NCBI GenBank assembly: GCA_022316685.1
Contig: JAKJHU010000065.1
Location: forward strand, 4,148,322 to 4,212,321
DNA length: 64,000 nt
From: Progne subis subis
Taxonomy: Eukaryota > Chordata > Aves > Passeriformes > Hirundinidae
Direction: 5' to 3'
Below are positions 51,999 to 63,187 of this stretch, in pieces (positions within the stretch are counted from its first letter, which is position 1; each line of letters starts with the position of its first letter). Made by a program: the position numbers and the translations under genes. Below the pieces are notes generated by a model. The model was not told the origin of the DNA. It did no database searches and saw only the letters and a program-made list of their open reading frames with translations.

Positions 51999-52277
51999 GG
52001 CGCGCTGGCGCACGGCGCTGCCCCCGGCCCGGCCCGTCCCGCCCTGCCCGCGCCGCGGCCCCGCTCTCCCGTCGCCTGGCAGCGCCCGCGCCCCCGCCGA
52101 GCTCCGAGGCGGGCATGGGCATGGGCAGCGGCTCGGGCCGTCCCTGCGCCCGGCCCGCCGCTCCCCGCCGCTCCCCGCCTCCCCCGCCGCCGCCGGGATG
52201 CGCTTAAGTAACGGCGGCCGCTCCTCCGGGGGGCCGGCGGGGGCTCGGCGAGCGCCTCATCCGCACACCGCGTGCCC

Positions 52278-52465
52278 GGCTCTGCATCCCAGCCCCGTGC
52301 CCAGCCCCGCATCCCCGGCTCTGCATCCCAGCCCCGTGCCCAGCCCCGCATCCCCGGCTCTGCATCCCAGCCCCGTGCCCAGCCCCGCATCCCCGGCTCT
52401 GCATCCCGGCCCCGTGCCCAGCCCCGCATCCCCGGCTCTGCATCCCAGCCCCGCATCTCATCCCC
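52278..52465. repeat. 39-bp minisatellite in the CpG island
   Basis: The unit begins GGCTCTGCATCCCAGCCCCG and ends GCATCCCC. Four nearly perfect 39-base copies start at 52278, 52317, 52356 and 52395, followed by a partial fifth. The unit is a multiple of three, so open frames on both strands show 13-residue repeats. These are repeat artefacts and not evidence for a gene. Confidence 0.93.
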
Positions 52466-52680
52466 GCTCCCCATCCCCACATCCCATCCCCGGGGAGGCT
52501 GCGGAGCGCTCTCGGGAGCAGCGCGCTGTGCGCGGGGGCGGGCGGGGGCCCGGCCTGCGGGACCGGAGCTGTCCCTGCCGCAGCTGGGCAGCGGGGGTGG
52601 CTCCCCGAGCCGAGCCCCCCGAGCCGGGCAGCGGAGCCCTCGCCTCTCCCGTCAGCAGCCCCGGCGTTAAAACCTCTGTC

Positions 52681-55432
52681 GGCGAAACGCTGCTTCCCGC
52701 TAGGGCTGCATCGAGCCTGGAAAAGTTGCCGAGGTTTTGGGTCCTGTTATCATCCCAAGAGTGTGTTGGGAACGCTTGTGAGAACCGCGAGTAGGAAAGG
52801 GAAACGGGCAGATACTGCAGGAAGAAGATAGGAAGGTGAAGACGTGCTTTTCTCCTCCCTTCCTCTTTATGCCTCCTTATTTTTCCCCCCCCTAATTTTT
52901 CTACCTCTTTTCTCCACCTTTCCGCTTTGCAAGCTTACAGTTAATAACATTTTCTCAGAGGGGTTGTTCTGCCGTCACTGACGCCCCGACCCTTCGCGGA
53001 GGGGTCAGCTCTCTCTCCCCTTTGCCAGGATGCGCCGGGGCTCCTGGGGAGGCTGCGGGCTCCTCCCTGCCCCACCTGAGCCCGGCGGTTTGGGATCGGA
53101 GCTGTGCCCGCCTGTGCCAGCCTCTGCCTCTGGCAGGCACCGAGGGGAAAAGGGGCCCGAGAGCAGGGTGCAGCCGCGGGCAGAGCCCTCGGGCAGCTCC
53201 CAGGGCCGCTCTGGCTCTGGGCAGACATAAGTTATTGCCAAAATTGTTACTTCTGCTCTGACACCAGCGCAGCGAAGGGCTCTTGTGACTGTCGAGGCGA
53301 CTGAAGCATGAAAGACTAAATTCCAGTCCTAGTGGGGCTCCGGACTTCACAGACACGTCTTTAGCTGCTCTCTGAAGAGACCGAGCCTCCTTCCCGGGAG
53401 CTGGATTAGTATTTTCCATGAGAATTCTTGAGATTTTTTTTTTTTTCCCCCCCCAAATACTATTGGTTCGGAATGTTTTTGCCCAAGTGCAGTTTGCCCT
53501 GCTCTGTGTGGAAAGAAATGCTCATCACCGTACCTGAGTGAGGCACAGCTGGCACAGGAGCAGTCAGCCAGAGTGCTTGTCAGGGGTTAAATCAGTCAAT
53601 GCAGCAAGTGAACTTGCTTCTTGTGTGCAAAATAAAATGCAACGCCAGACGCTCTAAACTCATTAAGGTACGTGCAGGCCATAAAAGCTCGTTAAGCATT
53701 TCACACAAGGCCGGGGGAAGTGGAGCAGCACAGCCCCTACAGCGAGGGTCTGTCTGAAGCGCTCCTTTTTGGGCAGAAATACCCGAGTTCCGGGGACCCA
53801 TGGGCACGTTAAGGGTGGGAGTTTCCTGCTAGCTTTTCCTGAATCCAGGGGAAAGCCTCCTGTGTCCGTGGGTGAGCCGAGCAGGGGGTGATGGCTCCTG
53901 CAGGGACTGCACCTCCTGCTCCGGGTTCTCTGCCCGCTTTGGGGGGATTTCCTCACGGGGTCCCACTAACGAGACCTCCAGCCGGACCCGCCCCGCTGCT
54001 TGTGCTTCCCCACGCAGGACACGGAGCAAATCAAACCTGCAGGCAGCCCTCTCCACAGGAAACCACGAATTAGCCCCAAAAGCACATTACAACCTCGGAC
54101 GTGCCCTGGCGTTGGCACCCGGAGCTGCTCCGGGTGTGTTCTGGGTGTTGCTGCTGCTCGGCACTGAAAGAGGAAGGAGGACTCTGCGTCTCAGGGATTG
54201 TCTCTGCCCCTCCAAAAGCCCGTGTGCTCCGCCAGGCTCCGTGAATTAACAAGGAGAGGTAAACTTAGAAGATAAGCATATTCATAGCATCAATAATATA
54301 TTCAATCTCTATCTGTGAAGGCACAGATTGTAAAAGCAGACCCAGCTTGTTCAGATTTGCTCAGTTAGAAAATTAAGTGACATCAAGCCTAACCTTTTAA
54401 AATGTGAAAATCATCAAAATAGCGTTCTTATTACTTGCTAACATCCTAGCTCAGACTGTCCCTTTCCATAAGCTACGCAGCACATGGTTAATTCCCGCCT
54501 GGGAAAGTGCCAGGGAAGATTTAAATATGAAAGGGAATGTTGCTCATTCAGTAAGTAGGATTCTCTTACTCATTTATTATTGGCAAGAGATAAATCACAG
54601 AGAGGTTGGGGCTTGAAGGGACCTCTGGAGGTCATCCAGTCCAGCTTCCCTGCTAAAATACCCCATCACCCTTCGGAAAAACCTTGAAGTGCCTCGAGTT
54701 CTGGTGTCTTCTGGCAAATCAGAACCCTGCAGAGGAACGTTTTTGAGTGTTCAGAGTCTGGTGCAGACTCAGAGTCCCATCCCCGGGGCTCACAGGCTCC
54801 TCCTGCGCTGTTTGATGCCCACCAGAGACGAGGCACAATCCTTGAGCCTGCCAGAGCTCGGGGAGGGTTTGGCCAAGGCTCTCGGGGTGGGGTTGTTGGG
54901 GTGTCAGTGCTTGGCCTGGGTGATCCCTGCGTGATCCCTTGCTGTCCTGTGTTTGCCTGTCCTGTTCTGAGAGCCTGGCTCTTGCACTCGCTGCTTAACC
55001 TGGGTGGTTTTTAAATTCATAGTTCTGAGCATGAAAATGTCACGGTTTCAGGAATGGTTTGGTGTGGCTAATAATGCCATGGGTGAGAAAACAGCTGAAT
55101 TTTTTATTGTTTTCTTTTTGAAGGAAGACAAGACCAGGAAAAAGCCTGTGATACATATTTTTCTATGTAAAATTAATTAGGTCAGTGTAATATAAAAAAA
55201 CAAGGATCCAGAAGTCATGCAGTGATTTGTGCTCAATCTTAACTCTGCCCTCCATCTCTCTCTTTTAAAATTCTCTTCAAAGCCGCTTCTTTCTTGGTTG
55301 CAATTCTCCCTTAGATCCCCCCCCAGCCCCCTTAAATCTCTGCCTCACTTCGCGGTTCTGCTGCTGTGTTTAGACACTGAGGAATTTTATCCTGCTCTTC
55401 AAGTTCATCCTGTTGTTAGAATCAATATGTGG
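52681..55432. other. Upstream flank of the IQSEC gene, no gene recognised
   Basis: GC content falls away from the island. A GC-richer patch at 53.0-53.2 kb and an AT-rich unique stretch at 54.24-54.41 kb are present. No divergent coding exon was recognised on the plus strand. Confidence 0.5.
54592..54660 (-). mobile_element. CR1 LINE 3' end fragment
   Basis: AATCACAGAGAGGTTGGGGC, TTGAAGGGACCTCTGGAGGT and CATCCAGTCCAGCTTCCCTG match a reversed CR1 tail. It may extend weakly to about 54745. Confidence 0.8.
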
Positions 55433-55505
55433 GTCACAGAAGTCACAGATGGACTGGGTTGGAGGGACCTTCCAGTGCCACCCCTGACATGGCAGGGACA
55501 CCTCC
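55433..55505 (-). mobile_element. CR1 LINE fragment, part 1 (3' end), split by a solo LTR
   Basis: TCACAGATGGACTGGGTTGG then AGGGACCTTCCAGTGCCACC and GGCAGGGACACCTCC. It continues in the same orientation after the LTR. Confidence 0.9.
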
Positions 55506-55891
55506 TGTTACCCTGTTTTTTCTGGGTTTTTTATTAGCCTTTTGATTTTCATAAATGGAGACAGATCTTTTGGTTACTGTAGAATATTAGAGCAGTTTTC
55601 TACCTTTTCCCACAGATGTAACATAAACAAATCCTTTGTTTTTCATTCTTTGTCCTTTGTTTGCATATTTCTAACCTGAAAACAACTGTAACTGACAATT
55701 GGTCTGGCCACCGAGGCTGAGGGGTGGAAACCCCAAAAAGCCAATCTTTGGCCAGACCCACAAATGTATAAAAAGTAAGAAATAAACAAAGGGATCTCTT
55801 CTCTCCGCTCTCTCGGCTGTGAGCTGGAATCGGAAGGACCTCTGTGAAAATCTCTTGTCTGCATGTGACTGCTGTGTGTGTCTCGGTGACA
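55506..55891 (+). mobile_element. Solo LTR, 386 bp, copy 2, nested in a CR1 fragment, with a 6-bp target-site duplication
   Basis: Starts TGTTACCCTG and ends CGGTGACA, flanked by ACCTCC at 55500-55505 and 55892-55897. TATAAAAA is at 55767-55774 and AATAAA at 55781-55786. The sequence on either side is one minus-strand CR1 piece split by the insertion, so the LTR is younger than that CR1. No retroviral coding sequence remains. Confidence 0.92.
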
Positions 55892-56060
55892 ACCTCCCAC
55901 TGTCCCAGGCTGCTCCAACCCCAGTGTCCAGCCTGGCCTTGGGCACTGCAGGGATCCAGGGATCCCACAGCTGCTCTGGGCACCCTGTGCCAGGGCCTCA
56001 ACATCCTCCCAGCCAGAAATTCCTTCCTAACATCTCATCTCAATGTGTCCTCATTCAGTG
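55892..56060 (-). mobile_element. CR1 LINE fragment, part 2, split by a solo LTR
   Basis: ACCTCCCACTGTCCCAGGCT then CCAGTGTCCAGCCTGGCCTT, GCTGCTCTGGGCACCCTGTG and AAATTCCTTCCTAACATCTC continue the CR1 of 55433-55505. Only ACCTCC is duplicated across the LTR. Confidence 0.9.
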
Positions 56061-58597
56061 TTCGGTCCGAGCCCCTTTTCACACCCTGTGTTTGACCCCT
56101 GTGTCCCCTCCCCGTGCCCCAAGGCAGGACAGAAGTTCTGCTCTCGTTCTGTGCTCTCACCACACCCCAGCAGTGCCTGCTCCCCTCCAGTGGAGCAGCT
56201 GCATAGAACCACAAAAAACAACATTCTGGGGGCCCTTTTGCTGCCCCCTTTGGGGATTCCTGGGGGAAAGGGGGAATTTGGAATCCCACTGCTGACCGGG
56301 ACCATGAGCTGCTGATGCCTGTGAGATGAGACCCGACTCTGAACTGTTAAACAAGAAAAAGGAGAAAGCACAGCCATAAAGACCTGAAATCTTTCAGGAA
56401 ATGTGATGTATCTGGTTTTCTCCCTCTCCCGGTTAAACATAAACCACTTTTAGGACCTGACATCTTATTTCTCTTAAGAGTTTATCTGATTTCTACTTAA
56501 AGGCATGAAACTTCCTCATGCCTTTTCCGCCACATAACCTTTTTCATGATAATCTCTTGTAAAATACGACCGTGTTACACCTTTTTTCTCAGTTGAATGG
56601 AGTGTATTTAGACTCGATCTGTGTACCTCCACCCCTCCTTTACAAAGGGAGAATACCTGCCCCACCCTCAGGAGCCTCCTGGCTTGCTCCACCCCACAGA
56701 GCCCGTCTGGCTTGGATGGCATTTGGAGAATTAGGCTGTTCTCACCCTGAATTGTTCTCAGCTCCTGAATTGTTTGAGATAGTCTGGGCTAAGCATGGTA
56801 AAATTACCGGCCCTATTTTAAAGTATCTCCACAAAGCAGCAGAAATTTTAATTTTCTGAGTCTGATCCTGAGTGGACCGATCATTACTGTTTGTAGGAAT
56901 TGCCTTTTGATTTATGGAAGAAATGATAAATTGGCTCCTCCAGGTCCTGTAGCTGAGCCTGGAGCTTTGCCTGCAAAGTGTGGTCCAGAACTAATCCATC
57001 TAAGTACGCAGCTTCAACCAAGCCTTCATCCTAATGCACCTTTCATTAAAGATTTCCTGGGAGCTTCTGTCCGTTTCTGTGAGTTTTCTGCTTCTGTATC
57101 TTGTTTTGGTAAGAGGTACCAGGGAATGTTAGCAGGCAAAACCCAAATGTGTCCTCTTGTGCACAGTCCTCGGGAAAGGACCGTCTCCTTGTGTCCTGGA
57201 AAATAAAAAAAGCGCTGCTCATGGAAGGTATCAAGCAACTCAGACATAAAAGTGATCCTTTCGCAGGGATAAATGAGAATTATATCCATTTATCCCTAAT
57301 ACAAAAGGCACAAGTCAGCAAGGAATCCTTTGCTTCTTTGGGGAGAGAGGAAAATTCAGTGGTGGGTTTTGAAGGAATGGGCGTGCTGGTCTCAGGGCTG
57401 GCTCCCAGCTGTCCTGGGGGACTGGGAAGTGGCAGGGGGGCAGTGACACCAAGGGCAGGGCTCCGTGGGGACCCTGATGACACTCTGGGGCTCTCCAGAG
57501 AGAAATCAAACAAGAACAGAACGAATTCTGCTGTGAAAGTGGGAAGCAATTTTATAAAAGGGACCAAATGGAACTTAGAACTCTAATTTAGCAATAAATG
57601 TAATGAAATTTGGAGCACGGCGTTAATTGAAGAAGTTATTTTATAAATGGTGCAGAAAAAATTATTTTCTTGGTGCTTAAGCTGAGACTGGAGCCAAACC
57701 AGAGCTGGAATCAAGGACACCTTTTATTAACACATCCTATTTTAAGTCGTGGGATAAACTGTGACTGAAGGAGAAGGATTCTTGCTGCGGAACCGAGTAC
57801 CTGGGGCGAGAGCAGAAAAATGCCAGGAGAAAACACTTCCCATTTCATACAGATGGAAAGCACAGGGATAAAAAACCCACAGCCTTGGCATCGGGGTGGG
57901 AAGCTGAATACTGAAAGAGGAAAGGAAACAAAGGAACCCCTCCCAAAACTACAGCTTCAGAAATCCCCTGAAAGCAGGGAGAAGTCACAACGCCAGAAGA
58001 GCCGATTCCGTGTCCGTCACCACTCCCCGGGGTTCCGTGGCTCCACTGCACTGCGCTGCCTCTGTGAGCTGGCAAAGCAATAAAAGATCAAATAGCAGCG
58101 TTGCAGCGGAAAATAAAAACCCAAACCAAAGTTGTGACCAAGTCATTACCGAACAGAAAACTTCATAAGCAAACCTTGCCCACGGGAAACTGCCAGAGGT
58201 TTCTCTGTGTGTGTTTTGTTGGGTTTTTTTCCCAAAACATCATTTAAATGGTTAATTGCCTAGGCTGCCAGAGTCAAATTCGCCCACTGTTTTCCATTTT
58301 AAGATGCTTTATTCCATTTTGATTCCATACATTTCCACTCTAATATTTTTCCGTGCTCTAATTGGTCAGAGTCAGTTTTTCCATGCTTACCATATCCATG
58401 CTCAGACCGAATTATCTCGGCAAATTTCAGCAAACGCTGCTCTTCAGAATAAGATTATGAGGCAACTCAAAAATCAGATCATATTCTGTTCCTCTTTAAA
58501 CATCCATGGGAACAGAAATTAGAGAAAGGTCAGGCTAAGCGACTGTGATAAAGTACAAAGCCTTCAGAAATATGGATTTTTTTTCCCAGAACCGTAG

Positions 58598-58712
58598 GAT
58601 ATTTCAGAGAATACCCTGAGCTGGGAGGGATCCACAAGGATCATCCAGTCCTGGCTCTGCTCACACGCCCCAACAATCCCACCCTGGGCATCCCTGGGAG
58701 CCTTGGCCGAAT
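58598..58712 (-). mobile_element. CR1 LINE fragment of another subfamily
   Basis: ATACCCTGAGCTGGGAGGGA, TCCACAAGGATCATCCAGTC and CAACAATCCCACCCTGGGCA match a CR1 subfamily tail in reverse orientation. Confidence 0.8.
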
Positions 58713-58923
58713 TCTCTTGCCACAGGCATTTTAAGTTGGACACTTCCAGTGGTGAAAACCAAGCATTTTTATCATGAATTCCTTGCTCTCTTTTCACATC
58801 TGTAACTGGCACGTTGCTTCCAAGAATGCCAGGAACGGAAAACCACTTGGATTGGCACAGTAATATTTTTTACAGTAGGAAAAGGATTCTGCCTTCCAAG
58901 AGAAGTTTAAATTAAAAATAATT

Positions 58924-58944
58924 AAAAAAAAAAAAAAAAAAAAA
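58924..58944. repeat. Poly-A tract
   Basis: Twenty-one A followed by GGGG, in AT-rich DNA. Confidence 0.85.
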
Positions 58945-61900
58945 GGGGAGAGACATCCTGAAAAATCAGTACCTAATCATAATTCCAGTATGTATCCTGT
59001 TCATTCCATCTGAATCCGAGGGATAAAATCACAGTTTGAAAGCAGGGCACACCACGCTGCGTACGCCTTTGTCATCAACGAAACTCGAAGGGAAAACATC
59101 CTGTTCTACTTCTGTCACGTGCACTGCAGCGGGCTTGGGCTCCCCGCCTTTCCTGCACCCAGAGCACCTTTTATTGGATATATTCCTGTGGTTTAATGGT
59201 GATGTGGAGCATTTCACCTGCTTTTCTGCCCCGGGACAGCTGCGCTATCGGCACACAAAAATGTGACATCTCAGTGCATCGCAGCAGTGTTAATTCAGGC
59301 AGCCATTCATTAAACAGGGCGTGAGCAAATGAAGTGTGCTGTGATTAAAGGGGAGTGGTTTTGATGCTGTGCTCAGTGAGGTTTATTGGTACCAGTGCAG
59401 CTGGAGGAGCCCAGGTTTGCTCTGCCTCACCGTATTCCATCAGCCTGCGGTTGTTCAGATTTCTCACCATATCCTTTTCTTCTTGAGAGAAACCGGTAAT
59501 ATATCACCCTCTATATAAATATACATGTGTGAAGAGAAGGAGAAATAACATTTCATTTGTACAAAAGGGGGAAAAAATCAACCCAACCCCCCCACCCCGG
59601 CTTTATCTGACAACAGCTGAGGGAAATTTAAGTTCTTTCATTTTATTTGCAGCAAGACTTAAAAATAGATCTGCAAATTCAGACTGGAAACTCTTCTGTG
59701 CTTTTCCAGAGAAGAAAAAGCGCATCACAAAACGGACAAATCAATTCCAATTGCTTCTTGCCCAAAGAAACAGTGCTAAACCTCAAGGTGTCTCAGGTAA
59801 AGATTCCAAACGAGGAAATGAAAAGCTGCACAAGAAAACGCTGAGGTCAGGCTGCCTCAACCTTTCCTCATCCCTTTTTTTTTTTTATCCCTTCTCTTTC
59901 GTGCCGCTGGCAGGCACACGGAGGGGATGAGAGGTGCTGCTGCCGCCGGGCTGGATGGCCAGGAGCAGTCTGTATTTACAATTCCAGCCTGGGAGCCTCA
60001 GCCAGCCCCGGTGTGTGCAAGCCCAGCCTCCCTCCCTGCTGCCCCAGAGCCAGGGCCTTCAGCTCTGCTCGCTCCGGGGAGGCTGAAAGGTGACGTGGTC
60101 ATTCCTGGCGAGCTCGGGCGAAAATAAAAAACGCCAAACGTTGCTTTTTTCTGGTCTGGCAGAAGCAAGGGCTGCGAACGCTGTGAGCGGTGCGGGAATC
60201 CAGCCCCAGGGGATGCTGTCCTTCTGCAGGAGGTCTCCTGTCACTAATAAAAACCTCAGAGCTGAAATGCTCACCTGACGTGGTGCCAGCCCCGTGGTGG
60301 TTGGACATACACAGAGCTCTCGCCGTGAGTGCAGCTTTCCCTGGCATCAGGACCCCTCAAATGCATCCATCCCGCTCTCTTTGGAGAGCCGAGGGAAATG
60401 CAGGAACTTCACTTCTGGAAGCTTTTCCAGCTGAAACGCTAAAAAAAGAAAAAAAATTAAAATAGAAAGAAAGAAAAAAAGAATGTACTTGCTTTTGGAA
60501 GCTTTGGGGTTCTCTCAAAAGGAGGCTCTATCACAGCCCGAAGATTTGTCACAGGGAATGACAAAGCACTGTGGCAGCAGAGCGCTCCGTGAACGCTCTG
60601 GTGGGGGATTGCAGAGGGGAGAGCTTCTCTAAGACAAGGGATCTTCCAGAACTGACCCTGGCAATGAGCAGCTGCAGGCAAAAGCCACTTGATTCTCTCT
60701 AAAGACGAATTGGAATCCTACTCCAAAGGAAAGCTGAAAAGGGGCAGTGCTGCTGCTACAAAGAAGAGATGGAGATGGAAGTTCCGGGAATGCAGTACAG
60801 GAAGAAGGAGCTACATTTTCCGTAATGTGTTAATTCTTTGTGCCATGTTACCTTGTCAGAAATAACTTTGTCAGGTTTACCCAGAGGAGAATAATGATCT
60901 GAACCAGCTCTGAGAGCAGCAGGGTGTTGATCAGCTCCTCAGAGGTTTCCCCTTGGGCAGGACCTCAGAACACAAGGAGGAACTCCATGTCACACGAGTC
61001 CTTGGTACCAATGACAAATGTCCATTATTCCTGGGCAGGGACTGAGGTTTTAGACTGGCTAAAAACACAGCATGGGCTCACTGGGAGCTGCTGACCAAGT
61101 GTTGAGGGTTCTCCTGAAGCCCAGCTCGTGAGGGGACTTGCTCCAGGAGATTCCCCAAGGAACAGCAATCCCACAAGGGTAAACCTCCGTGCTGGGGTTC
61201 TGTGGGGTTTGTGCTGCTCTGGGGAGGATCCCTGCGAGGCCCCACAGGGCAGGAGGAGTGCACAGAAATGCTCTGAGGCTCCTTGGGATCGTCCTTCACC
61301 CAAGCCAGGTGAAAATGTCTGTTTGCACCACCCTGGGCAGCGAAAGCCTGTAAGGACCCGGATATCAGGAAAGGAGGAGATGGGAACCGTCTGTGCTTTC
61401 AGCCAGGACCAAACCCCAGCAAAATCTGCAGGACCTGACCTGTGGGACGTTCCTCCCCTCGTGTAGGGGGCTCTCTGTGTTTGTGACACTCCAGGGCTCG
61501 ACCCCAAAGGGAGAGCTTGGACTGGAGAAGTGTCTTTAGCTTTTAAAACCCCTGCGCCACTCTTCTGAACATTGGGCATTGATCCCATTTCCTTCACAAG
61601 AGTTTTGGTCCTCAGCCTGCTCAGGACACTTTCTTTTCTCTGTATTGACAACAAAGTGAATTTCTATCTCCAGAAATGCCTTCTCAGCAGAGGAGTTTAA
61701 ATTAGGTGATAAATCTGATCCGTTCCCCCATGGAAAAGCTAATCCTGATCTCCATGCAAAGCCTTGTATTGTACCGAGCTCTGTGTTCCACTGCCCCTTG
61801 CAATCTAGAAGTATCCTCAGTATCTTGAATTAATTCATGTGAGTAGCTCCTTACTGAAGCACACGAGTGGCAATAATCAAATGCTTTGGGGTGAGGGGTC

Positions 61901-62673
61901 TTGAATCCTGTCTTTGAGGAGTTCTGTGCCAGGGCTGGGAATGGGAACTTGGTTTTGCCTCGCAGTGATCCCCCATTTAAAAGTCTCCCACTGCTTTTAC
62001 TTGCTGAGTTACTACAGGAAAAAGATGCGTTATTAATGTTTGGCTCTGCCTTTCACCTGAAAAAGATATTTCCCAAAAAGGGCTGCGAAGAGCAGATCTC
62101 CTCATTGTGTTTGTGTTACTCAGATCTGCTGAGGAACATCGTTCTGCCATTGCTTCCATGTGTGGCCTGGACAGCCTCTTCCACACTGCAACAAAATTCA
62201 CTTTGCAGCTACATTTTCTCAGAAACTGCCTGTCAAAAAGTCATCCCTGTGTCATTTCGGTGTTTGATGCTGGCTATCAGTTGACAGTTGAAATAGATCT
62301 CGAGGAATTTCTGAGGCAGAATGAAATAAGCACATCCTTGGGAACAAAAAGGGCTCTCAAAAAGGTGCAGCTACGACCGTGAGCAGGTTCCAACTCCTTC
62401 CTTTTGGGCTTCTGTTACTGCCTGTTGGTTCTTTCCCCCTTTACACTCCCAGAATTTCTGCCACTGCCTTTGCCACGCTTGCTGCACCCCAAACAAACAG
62501 GCTCCAAAGCAAAAGCAGAGCGCAGGAAATCACACAGGCCTTTGCCTGGGTGTTCGTTCCCATTTCAGAGAGCTCCTGACGGAAAGGGATGTGTCTCTGT
62601 CATGTTCAAACCGAGCAGCGAAGCAGACAAAGCCTCCTTCTGCTTGCTGCAACCACAGCTGTAACCTGACTAG

Positions 62674-62799
62674 ACATTTTTTTTTCCTCCTTTATTTTTT
62701 TTTCCTTCCTTTCCTCCTCTCTCCCCTACCTTGTCCTTTCCCTTCTCCCCTTTCCTCTCCCCCATTGTTTATTTTTAATTTTCCCTTTCATTTTGCATC
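62674..62799 (+). other. Long polypyrimidine tract ending in a splice-acceptor-like CAG
   Basis: About 120 bases almost free of purines (TTTTCCTCC, CTTCCTTTCC, TCTCCCC) end in TTTTGCATCAG. The plus frame after it is open for about 60 codons. It could be a 3' splice site or only low-complexity DNA. I do not recognise the peptide. Confidence 0.35.
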
Positions 62800-63166
62800 A
62801 GCAAGGTGCTGATGGCATTATTCATCAGGACTGCACTTCAGAGCAGTTACAGAACCTTGTGAACTCGAGGTCAGCAAAACCGTACCTCAGACGCTCTGCT
62901 CCTCATCTTGCTCTGCTGGGTGCAAAATTAGGAAGAATTCTTGACAAGGTCTGCGCATCCACAGCATTCCTTCCCAGCTGATGGCAGGGAATGTGCTGCT
63001 CGGTGGAGCAGTGCATATCAGCCCTCACAGCATCCAACTGGCAGAGAAAGCAGGCCCTTGTTATGCAAAATCCTTGTTTGTAAACAGCGTTCTGCCTTGA
63101 AATTGATTTTAATGCTTTGCCTTGGAGAGCTCCTGCGCTGATTTTCCCGACAGAATCCACCACAAG

Positions 63167-63187
63167 GGCCATCTGGTGGCAGCAGCA
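63167..63187 (-). promoter_or_regulatory. CTCF-like motif
   Basis: The minus strand reads CTGCCACCAGATGGCCC, a close fit to the CTCF core CCACYAGRKGGC. It lies about 11.5 kb upstream of the IQSEC exon. A single short motif, so binding is unproven. Confidence 0.4.

Larger units (their letters stand above)
50380..52680. promoter_or_regulatory. CpG island over the IQSEC first exon
   Basis: Very high G+C with dense CpG runs across this interval, in contrast to the AT-richer flanks where CpG is scarce. It covers the coding exon, about 1 kb of the intron start and about 1 kb upstream. Boundaries were judged by eye. Such islands mark constitutive or developmentally regulated vertebrate promoters, which supports the exon call. 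Confidence 0.85.

Noticed and set aside
51767..52480. Minus-strand frame of 237 codons with GMRGWARG-type repeats
   Set aside because: The repeats are the 39-bp minisatellite read in frame. It lies upstream of the exon in GC-rich DNA.
51565..52794. Plus-strand frame of 409 codons, the longest in the window
   Set aside because: It is antisense to the IQSEC exon and runs through the CpG island and the 39-bp minisatellite. The Pro/Ala/Arg/Ser-rich composition is what stop-poor GC-rich DNA gives.
61025..61654. Minus-strand frame of 209 codons
   Set aside because: No recognisable domain and no flanking splice or promoter signals that would make it more than a chance frame.
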